Positions 1 through 8,032 of a DNA stretch of 64,000 bases are shown here, piece after piece; the first letter of the stretch is position 1; every line of letters starts with the position of its first letter. The translations under genes were made by a program, and so were the position numbers. Below the pieces are notes generated by a model that was given only the letters and a program-made list of their open reading frames with translations, was not told the origin of the DNA and did not search any database. The stretch lies in the NCBI GenBank assembly GCA_028285035.1, contig JANQQF010000128.1:38640-102639 (forward strand), written 5' to 3'. This stretch comes from Phycisphaerae bacterium (GTDB lineage Bacteria > Chloroflexota > Anaerolineae > 4572-78 > J111).

Positions 1-437
1 CCGTTGCCTGTTTGAGCAAAACAGTGAGCAGCAGTTAAAAAGAGAGAGTTTGATATCAAAGCTCCAGAACACCAACGTTTTCCATTTACATTACCAGGGT
101 CTTCATTTGGGCCACTAAATCGACTAGGCAAGTCTGATAACCATTGTAATTGACCAACAGATGGTGAATGTTTGTGAACAAACTCAATTGTTACCCCGAG
201 AGTTCCATCATAAAATTCAACATCTTGAGCATCATCTACCCCACCACAGGTGCTTTCAATCATATTTCGTTGAATACGATCAATCTCAGTTTCAACAATC
301 TCAAGCTGTGCTTGTAACTGATTTTTTTGTTGCTTTAAGTCTTCCAACGAAGTTTCAGTTGCTGGTAATTCATCTAGTGCTTCATCTGGTGATATAACCC
401 GCGGTGGTGGTGCAGGTAAGGCATTACGTTCTTCCAT
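1..437 (-). CDS. Trypsin-like (S1) serine protease, N-terminal part, cut by window edge
   Basis: This partial gene reads leftward and runs off the window at base 1, so only about 145 N-terminal residues are visible. The ATG at 437 follows a good ribosome site (GGAGAAAT) 5-6 bases upstream. The protein starts with a Pro-rich stretch, then a Glu/Gln/Leu-rich segment (about residues 25-60) that looks like a coiled coil. A Cys-containing beta-rich region follows, and then the S1 landmark RWCSGALIS...LTAAHCF, whose His is the first catalytic residue. The Asp and Ser of the triad lie outside the window. No N-terminal signal peptide is seen, which is odd for a secreted S1 protease; a coiled-coil-led cytoplasmic or partner-bound protease is possible. 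Family assignment is secure; biological role is unknown. Confidence 0.8.
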   Translation of the reverse strand, partial: MEERNALPAPPPRVISPDEALDELPATETSLEDLKQQKNQLQAQLEIVETEIDRIQRNMIESTCGGVDDAQDVEFYDGTLGVTIEFVHKHSPSVGQLQWLSDLPSRFSGPNEDPGNVNGKRWCSGALISNSLFLTAAHCFAQTGN

Positions 438-895
438 TTTTATTTCTCCTTTGCCGTGTAGGCATAGATCTAATTTTTTCTATGATCCTATCAATGATTC
501 CCTCTCCTAATCTATCGTATTTCTTTCTCTATCTCCTATACTCCTCTCTTTCGCCTCTCAAGCGAAAAGGTATTGTCTTTATGTGAATATTTGATATGAA
601 ATTTTCATTTGCAATTCATAATTAATGTAGTACCTTAGTCAGCCAAATCTCCATCTCTTACAAAATTGTGTTACAATAGCAAAATCAAACACAAATCTCA
701 CAAATCGGGACTCGGGAACCATTAAAATACGCTTGATTTGACTTAACGTGACATCCGTTGGCGTAAGGCGTACAATAAAAAACATCTTCATCCTACACAC
801 GACGCAATACGCACCACGTCAATTTCTCCAACACCATAAAATTCAACAAATATCAAGCCCATCGCCCCTTGAGCCCAAACCAAAGGTCTATAATA
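438..895. other. Intergenic region between divergent protease and phosphatase genes
   Basis: This 458-bp stretch holds no convincing gene. Bases 487-560 are strongly pyrimidine-rich on the plus strand (purine-rich in the leader of the protease gene). A small hairpin (TTTCGC / GCGAAA) lies near 548-565. The right part carries a candidate promoter for the downstream phosphatase, listed separately. Confidence 0.6.
748..776 (+). promoter_or_regulatory. Candidate sigma70-type promoter of the SpoIIE-type phosphatase gene
   Basis: GTGACA (748-753) and TACAAT (771-776) are separated by 17 bp, one mismatch each from the consensus. The inferred start point would give a leader of about 110 nt before the ATG at 896. 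No other well-spaced pair was found closer to the gene. Confidence 0.45.
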
Positions 896-2821
896 ATGGA
901 TGCAAAACAGTACACGCCTTTCATCTATAATGTTTTGATCGGGATTTTGCTGCTGATTATCCCCACCCTCGTTGTGCTTTCCATCATTAATTATGTTTCA
1001 ACCCGACAGGCCTTGCTCGATAACTACAAATTGTTGCAAGAGCAAACGGAAGCCAACATCATCAACAGCCTGCGCTTTACCGACAACGGCTACAAAATGT
1101 TTGAGCGGGCCTTGGAGCAAAGTATCGAGCAGGCCTTTGTTCCCTTTAACGAGGCCTATGATGCGGCAGGACAAGATCCATCTAAACTAGATTTGCAGGC
1201 GATACAAAGCGAGGTTGAGGAGTCGTTGGGACTGCAAGCCGATATTTACCTTATCAACCCGGAGGGGGTGGTTGAATATACGACCTTTACCAAGGATGAG
1301 GGGTTGGATCTGTCTCAATTTACCAACTTTTTCAACAACATTACCCGGATACGGGAGAATGGTGAGTTTGCGGCGGATCGTTTTACGACGGAAACCCAAA
1401 CAGGTCAACTTCGCAAATATGCCTATCAAGCGACCAGTGACCGCAACTATTTGATGGAAATTGGGATCACCACCGATGAGTTTCAAAATTTTATTGCTGA
1501 ATTTGATGAGCTAACTATTGCCGATGATTTGGAAATGACCAGCCCTATTTTGGACCAGGTGCGCACCTTTGACGGTAAGGCCTATGTGTTGGGGGATCAG
1601 GATGCGGTGGTTTCGGAGGAAACAGCGAACATTATCACCGAAATATGGGGGCAGCCAGGGGCTCGCCGGATTGTTGAAGATCGGGCCAATCGGCAGGTGA
1701 TCCACTATATCTTTGTTGACCTGCGCGATGATCGGTATGCCTCGGACGCTAGCCGGGTGGTTGAGTTGGTCTACAACACCAAATTGATTGACGATGCGCT
1801 GGCTCGCCAGTTGATAACGAATGGTCTCGTTGATCTGATCGCCATCGCTCTGACCGTGGGCTTGGCCTTTGTCATTGCCAAACGTATTTCCGATCCGGTC
1901 CAAAATATTGTGGCGGATGTCGAAGCGATTGCCCAAGGCGATTTAGAGCGGCGGGTGTCTGTTGAGGCGAATAATGAGCTACGGGTGCTGGAGGGTAGTA
2001 TCAACACGATGGTCGATAACATTAATGATTATATCGACCAGCTAAAATCGGCTGAAGCAGAACGGCTTCGGCTCAATGCGATTGATCAGGAACTAAAATT
2101 GGCCCGGGAAATTCAGCATAATCTATTGCCTGCGGCCAGCCCAGAATGGTCTGCGCTAGATACCGTCTGTTACACTGCTTCGGCCCACGAGATGGGCGGG
2201 GATTTGTATACCTATGAGCAGCTTAATCCCAATAAGTTTGCCTTGGCAGTTGGAGATGTTTCAGGCAAAGGAATGCCGGCAGCCTTATTGATGTCTGTCA
2301 GTTTAGCCTCTTTTCGCTCAATGCTCGACCAACAACTGCCTCCTAAAGAACTGTTAGCCAAACTAGACAAGACCCTTTTGGGCTATACCGAAACAACCCG
2401 CCAGAACTGTGCCTTTATCTACACCGAAATTACCCTACCCAACGGCACGATGAGCGGCTGTCTTCAGACAGCAAACGCTGGTTGTATATTCCCGCTTATC
2501 CGCCGGGCGAACGGTAAAATAGAGTGGGTTGAAGTGTTTGGTTTGCCTTTGGGGGTGAGCCTGGATCTTGATTTTGATTACACGGATACCGACGTTGAAT
2601 TGTATCCTGATGATCTTATCATCTTCACCAGTGATGGCGTGGTCGAGGCGATGAACAGTGACCGGGAAATGTTTGGTTTTGTCGCCTTTAGTCAAGCTGT
2701 TGCGGCTGGCCCGACGGCCTCAGCCCAAGCAATGCTAGATCACCTGCGGCGGGAAATTGAAAACTTTGTCGGTGAGGCAGATCCGCACGATGATCTTACG
2801 ATTGTGGTGGTGAAGGTGTAG
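896..2821 (+). CDS. Membrane-anchored HAMP / SpoIIE-type (PP2C, RsbU-like) Ser/Thr phosphatase
   Basis: This is a 641-residue signalling phosphatase. In order it has a transmembrane helix near residues 7-30, an extracytoplasmic sensor region of roughly 280 residues, a second transmembrane helix near 310-332, a HAMP segment (to about 385, with the NELRVLEGSINTM pattern), a short coiled-coil linker, and a SpoIIE/PP2C phosphatase domain (about 400-641). The phosphatase metal-binding motifs are visible: MGGDLY, GDVSGKGMPAALLM and a C-terminal DPHDDLTIVVV. In this family the enzyme typically dephosphorylates an anti-sigma-factor antagonist, coupling an outside signal to sigma control. No antagonist or anti-sigma gene lies nearby. 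I chose ATG 896, preceded by AAAGG, over an upstream in-frame TTG at 869. Confidence 0.88.
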   Translation: MDAKQYTPFIYNVLIGILLLIIPTLVVLSIINYVSTRQALLDNYKLLQEQTEANIINSLRFTDNGYKMFERALEQSIEQAFVPFNEAYDAAGQDPSKLDLQAIQSEVEESLGLQADIYLINPEGVVEYTTFTKDEGLDLSQFTNFFNNITRIRENGEFAADRFTTETQTGQLRKYAYQATSDRNYLMEIGITTDEFQNFIAEFDELTIADDLEMTSPILDQVRTFDGKAYVLGDQDAVVSEETANIITEIWGQPGARRIVEDRANRQVIHYIFVDLRDDRYASDASRVVELVYNTKLIDDALARQLITNGLVDLIAIALTVGLAFVIAKRISDPVQNIVADVEAIAQGDLERRVSVEANNELRVLEGSINTMVDNINDYIDQLKSAEAERLRLNAIDQELKLAREIQHNLLPAASPEWSALDTVCYTASAHEMGGDLYTYEQLNPNKFALAVGDVSGKGMPAALLMSVSLASFRSMLDQQLPPKELLAKLDKTLLGYTETTRQNCAFIYTEITLPNGTMSGCLQTANAGCIFPLIRRANGKIEWVEVFGLPLGVSLDLDFDYTDTDVELYPDDLIIFTSDGVVEAMNSDREMFGFVAFSQAVAAGPTASAQAMLDHLRREIENFVGEADPHDDLTIVVVKV

Positions 2822-2826
2822 GCCCG

Positions 2827-3150
2827 TTGGCACAATCAGAAGATTTATCAGATAACACCCACTACAAATGGCCGGTCCTACTTGGCATTATTGTTTATGG
2901 GGTGCTGCTGCTCCCAGTGGGGAGTTGTAGTCTGTTGGTCTTTGGTATGTCCGGCGATGGCGACCCCCTCACCATAATTGAAACCCTCTTTGTCTATACC
3001 CTCATCGCCCTACCGCTGGTGCTGGCCCTGACCATTGCCCTGGCCTTGGTAAATTATTTGCAAAAGAAATATGCTCAAGCGGCAAAGATTCTTTTGTTAC
3101 CCCTCTTTAATGCTGCATTACTAGCATTGCTGGCCCCATTTGTGAATTAA
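2827..3150 (+). CDS. Small multi-pass membrane protein, unknown function
   Basis: The 107-residue protein has a short polar N-terminus and three or four hydrophobic helices (near residues 16-40, 50-72 and 85-105). It begins 5 bp after the phosphatase stop, which suggests co-transcription and perhaps coupled translation. The start is a TTG with only a weak ribosome site; the next in-frame ATG would delete the first helix. I do not recognise the family. Position suggests a partner or accessory of the phosphatase, but that is inference only. Confidence 0.55.
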   Translation: MAQSEDLSDNTHYKWPVLLGIIVYGVLLLPVGSCSLLVFGMSGDGDPLTIIETLFVYTLIALPLVLALTIALALVNYLQKKYAQAAKILLLPLFNAALLALLAPFVN

Positions 3151-3168
3151 TACGACTTTATTTCCCTT

Positions 3169-3227
3169 GGTTCCAATGCTCTGCGTTGGAACCCATCCCC
3201 TATGGCCTGACAATGTCTGCGTTGTCA
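3169..3227. repeat. Tandem hairpins with a conserved CTCTGCG-type loop
   Basis: Two adjacent perfect hairpins have different stems but almost the same loop. GGTTCCAA pairs with TTGGAACC around TGCTCTGCG (3169-3193), and TGACAA pairs with TTGTCA around TGTCTGCG (3208-3227). Related elements occur at 13403-13465. Confidence 0.7.
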
Positions 3228-3270
3228 GCAGAAGAACTCCTTCTTCGCTTCCAAGAAACTGGCTGATTTA

Positions 3271-3403
3271 TGTCATACCCGAATGAAGTTGTCGGGTATC
3301 TATTGACCGGAGACAACAAACGATGGATTCCCGCCAGAAGCACGCGGGAATGACATGAGCCAACGTTTCTTTCTTTGTGTAGAAGGCCTGCCGTCGGCCT
3401 TCT
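3271..3403 (+). repeat. Dispersed palindromic element A, copy 1, with attached hairpin
   Basis: The element begins TGTCATACCCGA, contains a CCCG...CGGG inverted repeat and a CCCGCC...GCGGG inverted repeat, and ends GGGAATGACATGAGCC. It is followed by TTTCTTTC and a perfect 8-bp hairpin AGAAGGCC/GGCCTTCT (3381-3403). The same order recurs in reverse complement at 17948-18076, and the core without the tail at 5529-5613. Confidence 0.8.
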
Positions 3404-3485
3404 CAGTTTCTCGAAATGACCTGATTGTTGCTCGGCTTAACTTTTGCTTGACTTTGCAACACCCTTACAAATCTCAATTTAGTTA

Positions 3486-3514
3486 TTGACAAGGTTGATA
3501 AAGTGTGATAAATT
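3486..3514 (+). promoter_or_regulatory. Promoter of the marR - P450 transcription unit
   Basis: TTGACA (3486-3491) is a perfect -35, and TAAATT (3509-3514) follows after exactly 17 bp. The inferred start near 3521 falls inside the large palindrome at 3512-3549, the geometry expected of a repressor-controlled promoter. Confidence 0.65.
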
Positions 3515-3549
3515 TCGTTGGAAATCAAACGTTTGATCTCAAACGAAAT
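3512..3549. promoter_or_regulatory. Nested 38-bp palindrome, probable MarR operator
   Basis: The inner perfect palindrome ATCAAACGTTTGAT (3524-3537) and the outer arms ATTTCGTT (3512-3519) / AACGAAAT (3542-3549) share the same centre at 3530.5. The outer arm overlaps the -10 element, so a bound dimer would block polymerase. The MarR gene immediately downstream is the obvious ligand-responsive candidate. Confidence 0.65.
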
Positions 3550-3606
3550 ATTTCGATACCATTTATCACCACTACTCAATCCTAACACCACCTTATCTCA
3601 ATTCAC

Positions 3607-4134
3607 TTGGCCAATGGGGGCACTGTGCAATCAACTGACGATTTACAGCCGGAAGAGATTGATATTCTACAACGGGTATCCAACTTACCGATTGATCTTT
3701 TGTCTATGGCTGTTGCTTCAAATATTTGGCGGGCGGCACAATTGCTGAAGCACCATCAAGAACGAACCATCCTACGTGAATTTGATTTAACTTGGGCCAG
3801 TTTTTCAACACTGTACATCGTTTGGATCTGGGGGCCCATTGAGACACGCGATTTAGCCCGTTCTCAGGCGGTCACCCGCGGTACAGTAACCAGCAATGTG
3901 TCATTGCTCGAAAAGCGAGGCTTATGTCGCCGTCGCCAAAGTGACGAAGATCGTCGTTTGGTATTAGTTGAACTAACTGATGAAGGACTAGCCCTCATTG
4001 AGAAGGTCTTTCCTTTATTTAATCAGGGTGAACTGAACTTCACCTCCTATCTCAATCACGAAGAACAAGAAACTTTAGCCCAACTCCTTCGAAAAATTGT
4101 CAGCGGTAACAAACATATCGGCAATGGGACTTGA
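3607..4134 (+). CDS. MarR-family transcriptional regulator
   Basis: This 175-residue protein has the MarR winged-helix layout: an N-terminal dimerisation helix region, then ETRDLARSQAVTRGTVTSNVSLLEKRGLCRRRQSDEDRRLVLVE, which gives the recognition helix and the wing with the family's DRR basic tip. MarR proteins usually repress their own operon until a small phenolic or other aromatic ligand binds. The gene sits just downstream of a near-ideal promoter overlapped by a large palindrome and 53 bp before the P450 gene, so autoregulation and P450 control are likely. The start is a TTG at 3607; a GTG at 3625 is an alternative. NicR, which controls nicotinate degradation, is also a MarR protein, but no closer link is shown here. 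Confidence 0.85.
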   Translation: MANGGTVQSTDDLQPEEIDILQRVSNLPIDLLSMAVASNIWRAAQLLKHHQERTILREFDLTWASFSTLYIVWIWGPIETRDLARSQAVTRGTVTSNVSLLEKRGLCRRRQSDEDRRLVLVELTDEGLALIEKVFPLFNQGELNFTSYLNHEEQETLAQLLRKIVSGNKHIGNGT

Positions 4135-4187
4135 TTAATTCGGGTCTCGTTAGTTCCAAAATTGAGTTATTCTTAACGGAGAGAATG

Positions 4188-5438
4188 ATGACTGTACAAC
4201 CTAAAACAGCGTATGTTGATATTGTTGATCCTGATGTTTATGTTGATGGTGTTCCGCACGACACCTTCAAGCAGTTGCGTGATGAAGATCCGGTCAGTTG
4301 GTGGGATGAGGCCGATGGCACGGGCTTTTGGTCGGTCACGCGCTATGCTGATCTGCTTGAGGTCAGCCATCAACCTGAAGTTTTCTCGAGCGCCAAGGGT
4401 ATTCGGCTAGAGGATATGGATGATGACGAGCTTGAAGCTCGCAAGACGATGATGGAGATGGACCGCCCAGAACACACCAACTATCGCCGACTGGTCCAGC
4501 CGCCATTCTTGCCTCGGGTAGTTAACACCTACGAAGAAAATCTGCGTGGCTTAGCCCGCGAGGTGATTGAGCAGGTGCAGGGCAAGCCCGAATTTGATTT
4601 TGTCACCGACATTGCTCGCCAATTGCCAATGCGAATGCTGGGCAAGATGCTGGGTGTGCCGGATGAGGATGGCCCCTGGCTGGTGGATCGCGGCGACGCA
4701 TTGATCGGCAATACCGATCCCGAATTCACCGATTACCCCGTTGACAAAGTAGACACCACCGATTTCCGCTTGATGCCCTTCCGCAGCCCCTACAGCTATG
4801 AACTATTCGAGTATGCAGCTAAGCAGGCCCAAGACCGCTACGCTAATCCCAAAGATGACCTGACGACAATGCTGCTCAGCCCCAAGCGGGATGGCGATCC
4901 CCTCTCTGAGCACGAATTCAAAAATTTCTTTGCCTTGCTGGTCGCCGCAGGCAATGACACCACCCGCTATACAATGGCTTCTGGGATGCACGCCCTGTTA
5001 GAACATCAAGCGCAGTTAGCCGAACTGCGCGACAATCTGGACTTGATGCCCACCGCCGTTGAAGAGATGCTACGCTGGGGCAGCGTGACGATGCACTTCC
5101 GCCGTACTGCTTTGCAAGATTATGAGTTGAACGGCACCCAAATCAAGGTAGGCGACAAAATCATTATCTGGTACATCTCCGCCGACTATGATGAACGTCA
5201 ATTCCCCGAACCCTTCACCTTTGACATCAAACGGACTCCAAATGACCACGTCGCTTTTGGTCTGAAAAGTCCGCACAAATGTATCGGTGAGCATTTGGCT
5301 CGCTTGGAAATCAAAGTGGTCTTCGAGGAGCTTCTGCCTCGGCTGTCCAGCGTTGAGTTGGGTGGTCCCATCGAGCGACTGCGCTCAAACTTTATTGCTG
5401 GCATTAAGCACCTGCCGTTGAAAGTGACGTGGGTTTAA
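4188..5438 (+). CDS. Bacterial cytochrome P450 monooxygenase
   Basis: The 416-residue soluble P450 probably hydroxylates or N/O-dealkylates a small organic substrate using O2 and electrons from a ferredoxin. Visible signatures are the I-helix oxygen-activation motif AGNDTTR, the K-helix ExxR (EMLR), and the haem-binding loop FGLKSPHKCIG with the axial thiolate at Cys365. The loop has the 11-residue spacing seen in FGGGGPHxCxG-type P450s, but Lys-Ser replaces the usual glycines. No ferredoxin or ferredoxin reductase is encoded in the window, so redox partners must come from elsewhere. ATG 4188 (or the adjacent 4185) follows ACGGAGAG and is preferred over a longer frame overlapping marR. It is the first enzyme of the MarR unit. 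Confidence 0.9.
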   Translation: MTVQPKTAYVDIVDPDVYVDGVPHDTFKQLRDEDPVSWWDEADGTGFWSVTRYADLLEVSHQPEVFSSAKGIRLEDMDDDELEARKTMMEMDRPEHTNYRRLVQPPFLPRVVNTYEENLRGLAREVIEQVQGKPEFDFVTDIARQLPMRMLGKMLGVPDEDGPWLVDRGDALIGNTDPEFTDYPVDKVDTTDFRLMPFRSPYSYELFEYAAKQAQDRYANPKDDLTTMLLSPKRDGDPLSEHEFKNFFALLVAAGNDTTRYTMASGMHALLEHQAQLAELRDNLDLMPTAVEEMLRWGSVTMHFRRTALQDYELNGTQIKVGDKIIIWYISADYDERQFPEPFTFDIKRTPNDHVAFGLKSPHKCIGEHLARLEIKVVFEELLPRLSSVELGGPIERLRSNFIAGIKHLPLKVTWV

Positions 5439-5528
5439 TTGGGAATAGAGATACACTACAGCGAGTTTGACCTTGTTGTAACTAGCAAATAACCAATTAT
5501 GCGAATTGGCAATTGTTCCATTTTAGAG

Positions 5529-5613
5529 TGTCATGCCCGAATGGTTTTGTCGGGCATCCACGGGGTAGCTAACGATGGACTCCCGCCAAAAGCATGCGGG
5601 AGTGACATGAGCC
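5529..5613 (+). repeat. Dispersed palindromic element A, copy 2
   Basis: This copy has the same order of blocks as 3271-3360: TGTCATGCCCGA at the left, CGATGGACTCCCGCC in the middle, and GCGGGAGTGACATGAGCC at the right. It lies between the P450 and amidotransferase genes and lacks the attached AGAAGGCC hairpin. Confidence 0.78.
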
Positions 5614-5648
5614 ACTCCATTTTTTTGAATACGCATAATCGGTTAAAT

Positions 5649-5706
5649 AGTAATTGGTAATTGTGTAAGCGCAGCGACAATTACTGTTTACCAATTACCA
5701 ATTACT
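5649..5706. repeat. Iterated-word hairpin (AATTGGT word)
   Basis: AGTAATTGGTAATTG (5649-5663) is the perfect reverse complement of CAATTACCAATTACT (5692-5706). Each arm is itself a short direct repeat of the word AATTGGT. It ends 16 bp before the preferred start codon of the amidotransferase gene, so it would lie in that gene's leader if transcribed. Confidence 0.7.
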
Positions 5707-5722
5707 AAAAATGGGAGCTTCA

Positions 5723-6433
5723 ATGAAAATCGGCATCTTAAACACCTGTACGCCCGAGGAAGAAATTGATTTCAACGCCAACGAATTTGAGAATATGCGG
5801 GATTTTCTGAATTTGACCGAAAACGATTTTGAACTGGTTGAATATCGAGTCACCGAGGGCGAATGGCCTGTGGCGAAAAATGAATGTGATGCTTATTTGA
5901 TTACAGGCAGTCCCAAGGGAGTCTACGATCGCGAGGCGTGGATTGCCGAATTGGGCGAATTTATTCGGGCTTGTCATCAACAATCGATCAAGATGGTCGG
6001 TATCTGCTTTGGCCATCAAATCCTGGCCCATTCCCTGGGTGGACACGCCGAAAAATCGGAGAAGGGCTGGGGCATCGGCCTTAAACCGTTGGAAATCACC
6101 AGCCAACAGCCATTTATGAATCCCCCTTTGCCCCACGGCCATTTCTACTATTGCCACCAGGATCAAGTGATGACCCTCCCCGAGGGGGCCAAACTTTTGG
6201 CTGGCAGTGAGTTCTGCCCGAACGGAATGTTCGTCATCGGCGATACAATCTTTGGTCTGCAAGCACATCCTGAATTTACCCGAGATGTGATGGATAAAAC
6301 GATTGATTGGCTGGATGGTCGGGACATCGTGCCCAATCAAACACTAAGCGACGCTGAAGCTAGCGTCACCCAACGGGAAGCGGACAATGAAGTGATGTCC
6401 CAATGGATTGTTAATTTTATGGCGGGTTCGTAG
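5723..6433 (+). CDS. Class I glutamine-amidotransferase-fold hydrolase (gamma-glutamyl hydrolase type), copy A
   Basis: This 236-residue protein consists of a lone class I GATase domain with a full triad: Cys95 in GICFGHQ, His182 and Glu184 in AHPEF. There is no synthetase domain, so it is not GuaA. In amine catabolism, stand-alone proteins of this kind (TdnT/AtdA2 in aniline and IpuF in isopropylamine degradation) cleave the gamma-glutamyl group from a glutamylated amine or intermediate. A collinear paralogue at 27581-28285 has its triad at the same residue numbers and is adjacent to a glutamine-synthetase-like ligase. I prefer the ATG at 5723 because GGAGC lies just upstream; the ATG at 5711 is in frame. 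The specific substrate is unknown. Confidence 0.8.
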   Translation: MKIGILNTCTPEEEIDFNANEFENMRDFLNLTENDFELVEYRVTEGEWPVAKNECDAYLITGSPKGVYDREAWIAELGEFIRACHQQSIKMVGICFGHQILAHSLGGHAEKSEKGWGIGLKPLEITSQQPFMNPPLPHGHFYYCHQDQVMTLPEGAKLLAGSEFCPNGMFVIGDTIFGLQAHPEFTRDVMDKTIDWLDGRDIVPNQTLSDAEASVTQREADNEVMSQWIVNFMAGS

Positions 6434-6529
6434 GGGGTGTCGGGGTTATAGAGTTCATAGAGTTTTATTCGTTTTCAATCTAAAGTGGCGTATCAGATTT
6501 TACTAATCACTATCCACTAGGAGTTTTTA

Positions 6530-8005
6530 ATGGGCGAGATTACAATTGATGAGTTTACCATCTCCACCGATCACTATATTGGTGGGGAGCGAATTGCCTC
6601 AGAGAAAACATTTACTGACATCAGCCCAATCGACGGGCGGGTGTTGGGCGAGATTTCGGCGGGTGGTCAAAAAGAGGTTGATTTGGCGGTGCAAGCAGCA
6701 CAAGATGCCTTTCCCGCCTGGGCCGCACTCGGACCAGAGGGTCGCTTGCCCTATCTGGAAAAGCTGGCCCACATCATCGAAGAGCGGGTCGATGCCTTGG
6801 CGAAGGTTGAGACGACAGACAATGGTTCGTTGTATGAAGCCAGCCTGTTACGGGTAATGAAACGAGGTGGGCACAACATCCACTGGTTTGCTGAGTATGC
6901 CGTTGAAAAACTCAAGGGCGATGCGTGGGACACGGTACATCGTAACGCCCACAATCGGGTGCGGTACGAACCCTCTGGTGTCGCCGCGATCATCACCCCC
7001 TGGAATGCTCCGTTTATGCTCTCTACCTGGAAAGTCGGACCAGCTCTGGCTGCGGGAAGCACTGTTGTGCTCAAGCCGCCGGAGTGGGCACCGCTCACGT
7101 GTTCCCTATTGGCAGAGTTTGCCCACGAGGCGGGGCTGCCACCAGGCGTGTTCAATGTGGTGCAAGGTATCGGTGAAGAGGCAGGGGACGCCTTGGTCAA
7201 GCATCCGGGCGTTGCTCGTATCTCGTTCACTGGCTCGCCTGAAACAGCCCGGATTATTGGCCGAAATGCGGCCACAAACTTGACTCCAGTTAGCTTTGAG
7301 CTGGGTGGAAAGTCGCCGCTGGTTGTTTTTGCTGATGCCGATAAAGATTTGGCCTTGGAAAATATGATCGAGCAGTATGACAACTGTGGGCAGGTCTGTT
7401 TGGCTGGAACTCGAATTTTGGTTGAAGAGTCGATTGCCGATGAGATGATGGCCCGAATGAAGGATGCGGCGGCGAAGTTGAACGTCGGTAATCCGATGGA
7501 CTTTGAAACAAACGTCGGTCCCTTGATCCACCCCGAGCATTTTAAAAAGGTGGATGGGATGGTCAAACAGGCCGTCAAGGATGGAGCAACCTTGGTCTAC
7601 GGTGGTCAGCCTCACGCCGAATTAGGCGGCACGTTTTATGAGCCAACCCTCTTCACTGATGTCGATGAAAGTAGCGACCTGTGGCAAAAAGAGGTCTTTG
7701 GCCCGGTGCTCGTCTTTGACACCTTTAAGGATGAAGCCGAGGCCATCCGCAAAGCGAATGCCACTGATTACGGTCTCGCCGCAATCATCTTTACCCAGGA
7801 TGAAGCCAAAGCCGATCGCGTGTCCGCCCAAATCAGTGCGGGATTGGTCTGGGTCAACTGCTTCTATGTCCGTGACTTGGCCCAGCCGTTTGGCGGGAAT
7901 AAAAATTCCGGTATCGGTCGTGAGGGCGGTATCTGGAGCTTTGATTTCTTTTGTGACTTGAAGAATGTGGCGCATCGCCACGGGACGTTTGCTTCGAGTT
8001 CGTAG
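6530..8005 (+). CDS. NAD(P)+-dependent aldehyde dehydrogenase
   Basis: This is a full-length (491-residue) aldehyde dehydrogenase with ITPWNAPF (Asn159), FELGGKSP (general base Glu257) and NCGQVCLAGTR (nucleophile Cys290). The ATG is preceded by AGGAG. The overall look is that of the betaine-aldehyde / 5-carboxymethyl-2-hydroxymuconate-semialdehyde (HpaE-like) dehydrogenases. In this neighbourhood it could oxidise the aldehyde made by the amine oxidase at 19227, or the semialdehyde made by the extradiol dioxygenase at 10938. The sequence alone does not decide between them. It sits in the same direction as the HDAC-like, decarboxylase-like and FAH-family genes, with short gaps. Confidence 0.9.
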   Translation: MGEITIDEFTISTDHYIGGERIASEKTFTDISPIDGRVLGEISAGGQKEVDLAVQAAQDAFPAWAALGPEGRLPYLEKLAHIIEERVDALAKVETTDNGSLYEASLLRVMKRGGHNIHWFAEYAVEKLKGDAWDTVHRNAHNRVRYEPSGVAAIITPWNAPFMLSTWKVGPALAAGSTVVLKPPEWAPLTCSLLAEFAHEAGLPPGVFNVVQGIGEEAGDALVKHPGVARISFTGSPETARIIGRNAATNLTPVSFELGGKSPLVVFADADKDLALENMIEQYDNCGQVCLAGTRILVEESIADEMMARMKDAAAKLNVGNPMDFETNVGPLIHPEHFKKVDGMVKQAVKDGATLVYGGQPHAELGGTFYEPTLFTDVDESSDLWQKEVFGPVLVFDTFKDEAEAIRKANATDYGLAAIIFTQDEAKADRVSAQISAGLVWVNCFYVRDLAQPFGGNKNSGIGREGGIWSFDFFCDLKNVAHRHGTFASSS

Positions 8006-8032
8006 AGTTAATTGCTGATTGAGGAGAGCATT

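Larger units (their letters stand above)
3151..3485. other. Repeat-rich intergenic region
   Basis: There is no gene here. The region holds two small hairpins with related loops (3169-3193 and 3208-3227), a dispersed palindromic element (3271-3360), an attached AGAAGGCC/GGCCTTCT hairpin (3381-3403) and a short fragment of a second repeat (TCTCGAAATGAC, near 3409-3420). All are listed as repeats. Confidence 0.7.

Noticed and set aside
748..930. A 60-codon frame upstream of the SpoIIE-type phosphatase
   Set aside because: It starts inside the likely promoter and overlaps the real gene in another frame.
5649..5706. CRISPR-like repetition of AATTGGT words
   Set aside because: The units are too short, there are no spacers of constant length, no cas genes are present, and the structure is a single hairpin.
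5723..6433. Calling the amidotransferase genes guaA (GMP synthase)
   Set aside because: Only the GATase domain is present, there is no ATP-pyrophosphatase or dimerisation domain, and the context is amine catabolism.
6751..7615. Long open frames on the minus strand inside the aldehyde dehydrogenase gene
   Set aside because: They are antisense shadows of a clear enzyme gene, have no ribosome site and show no recognisable protein features.
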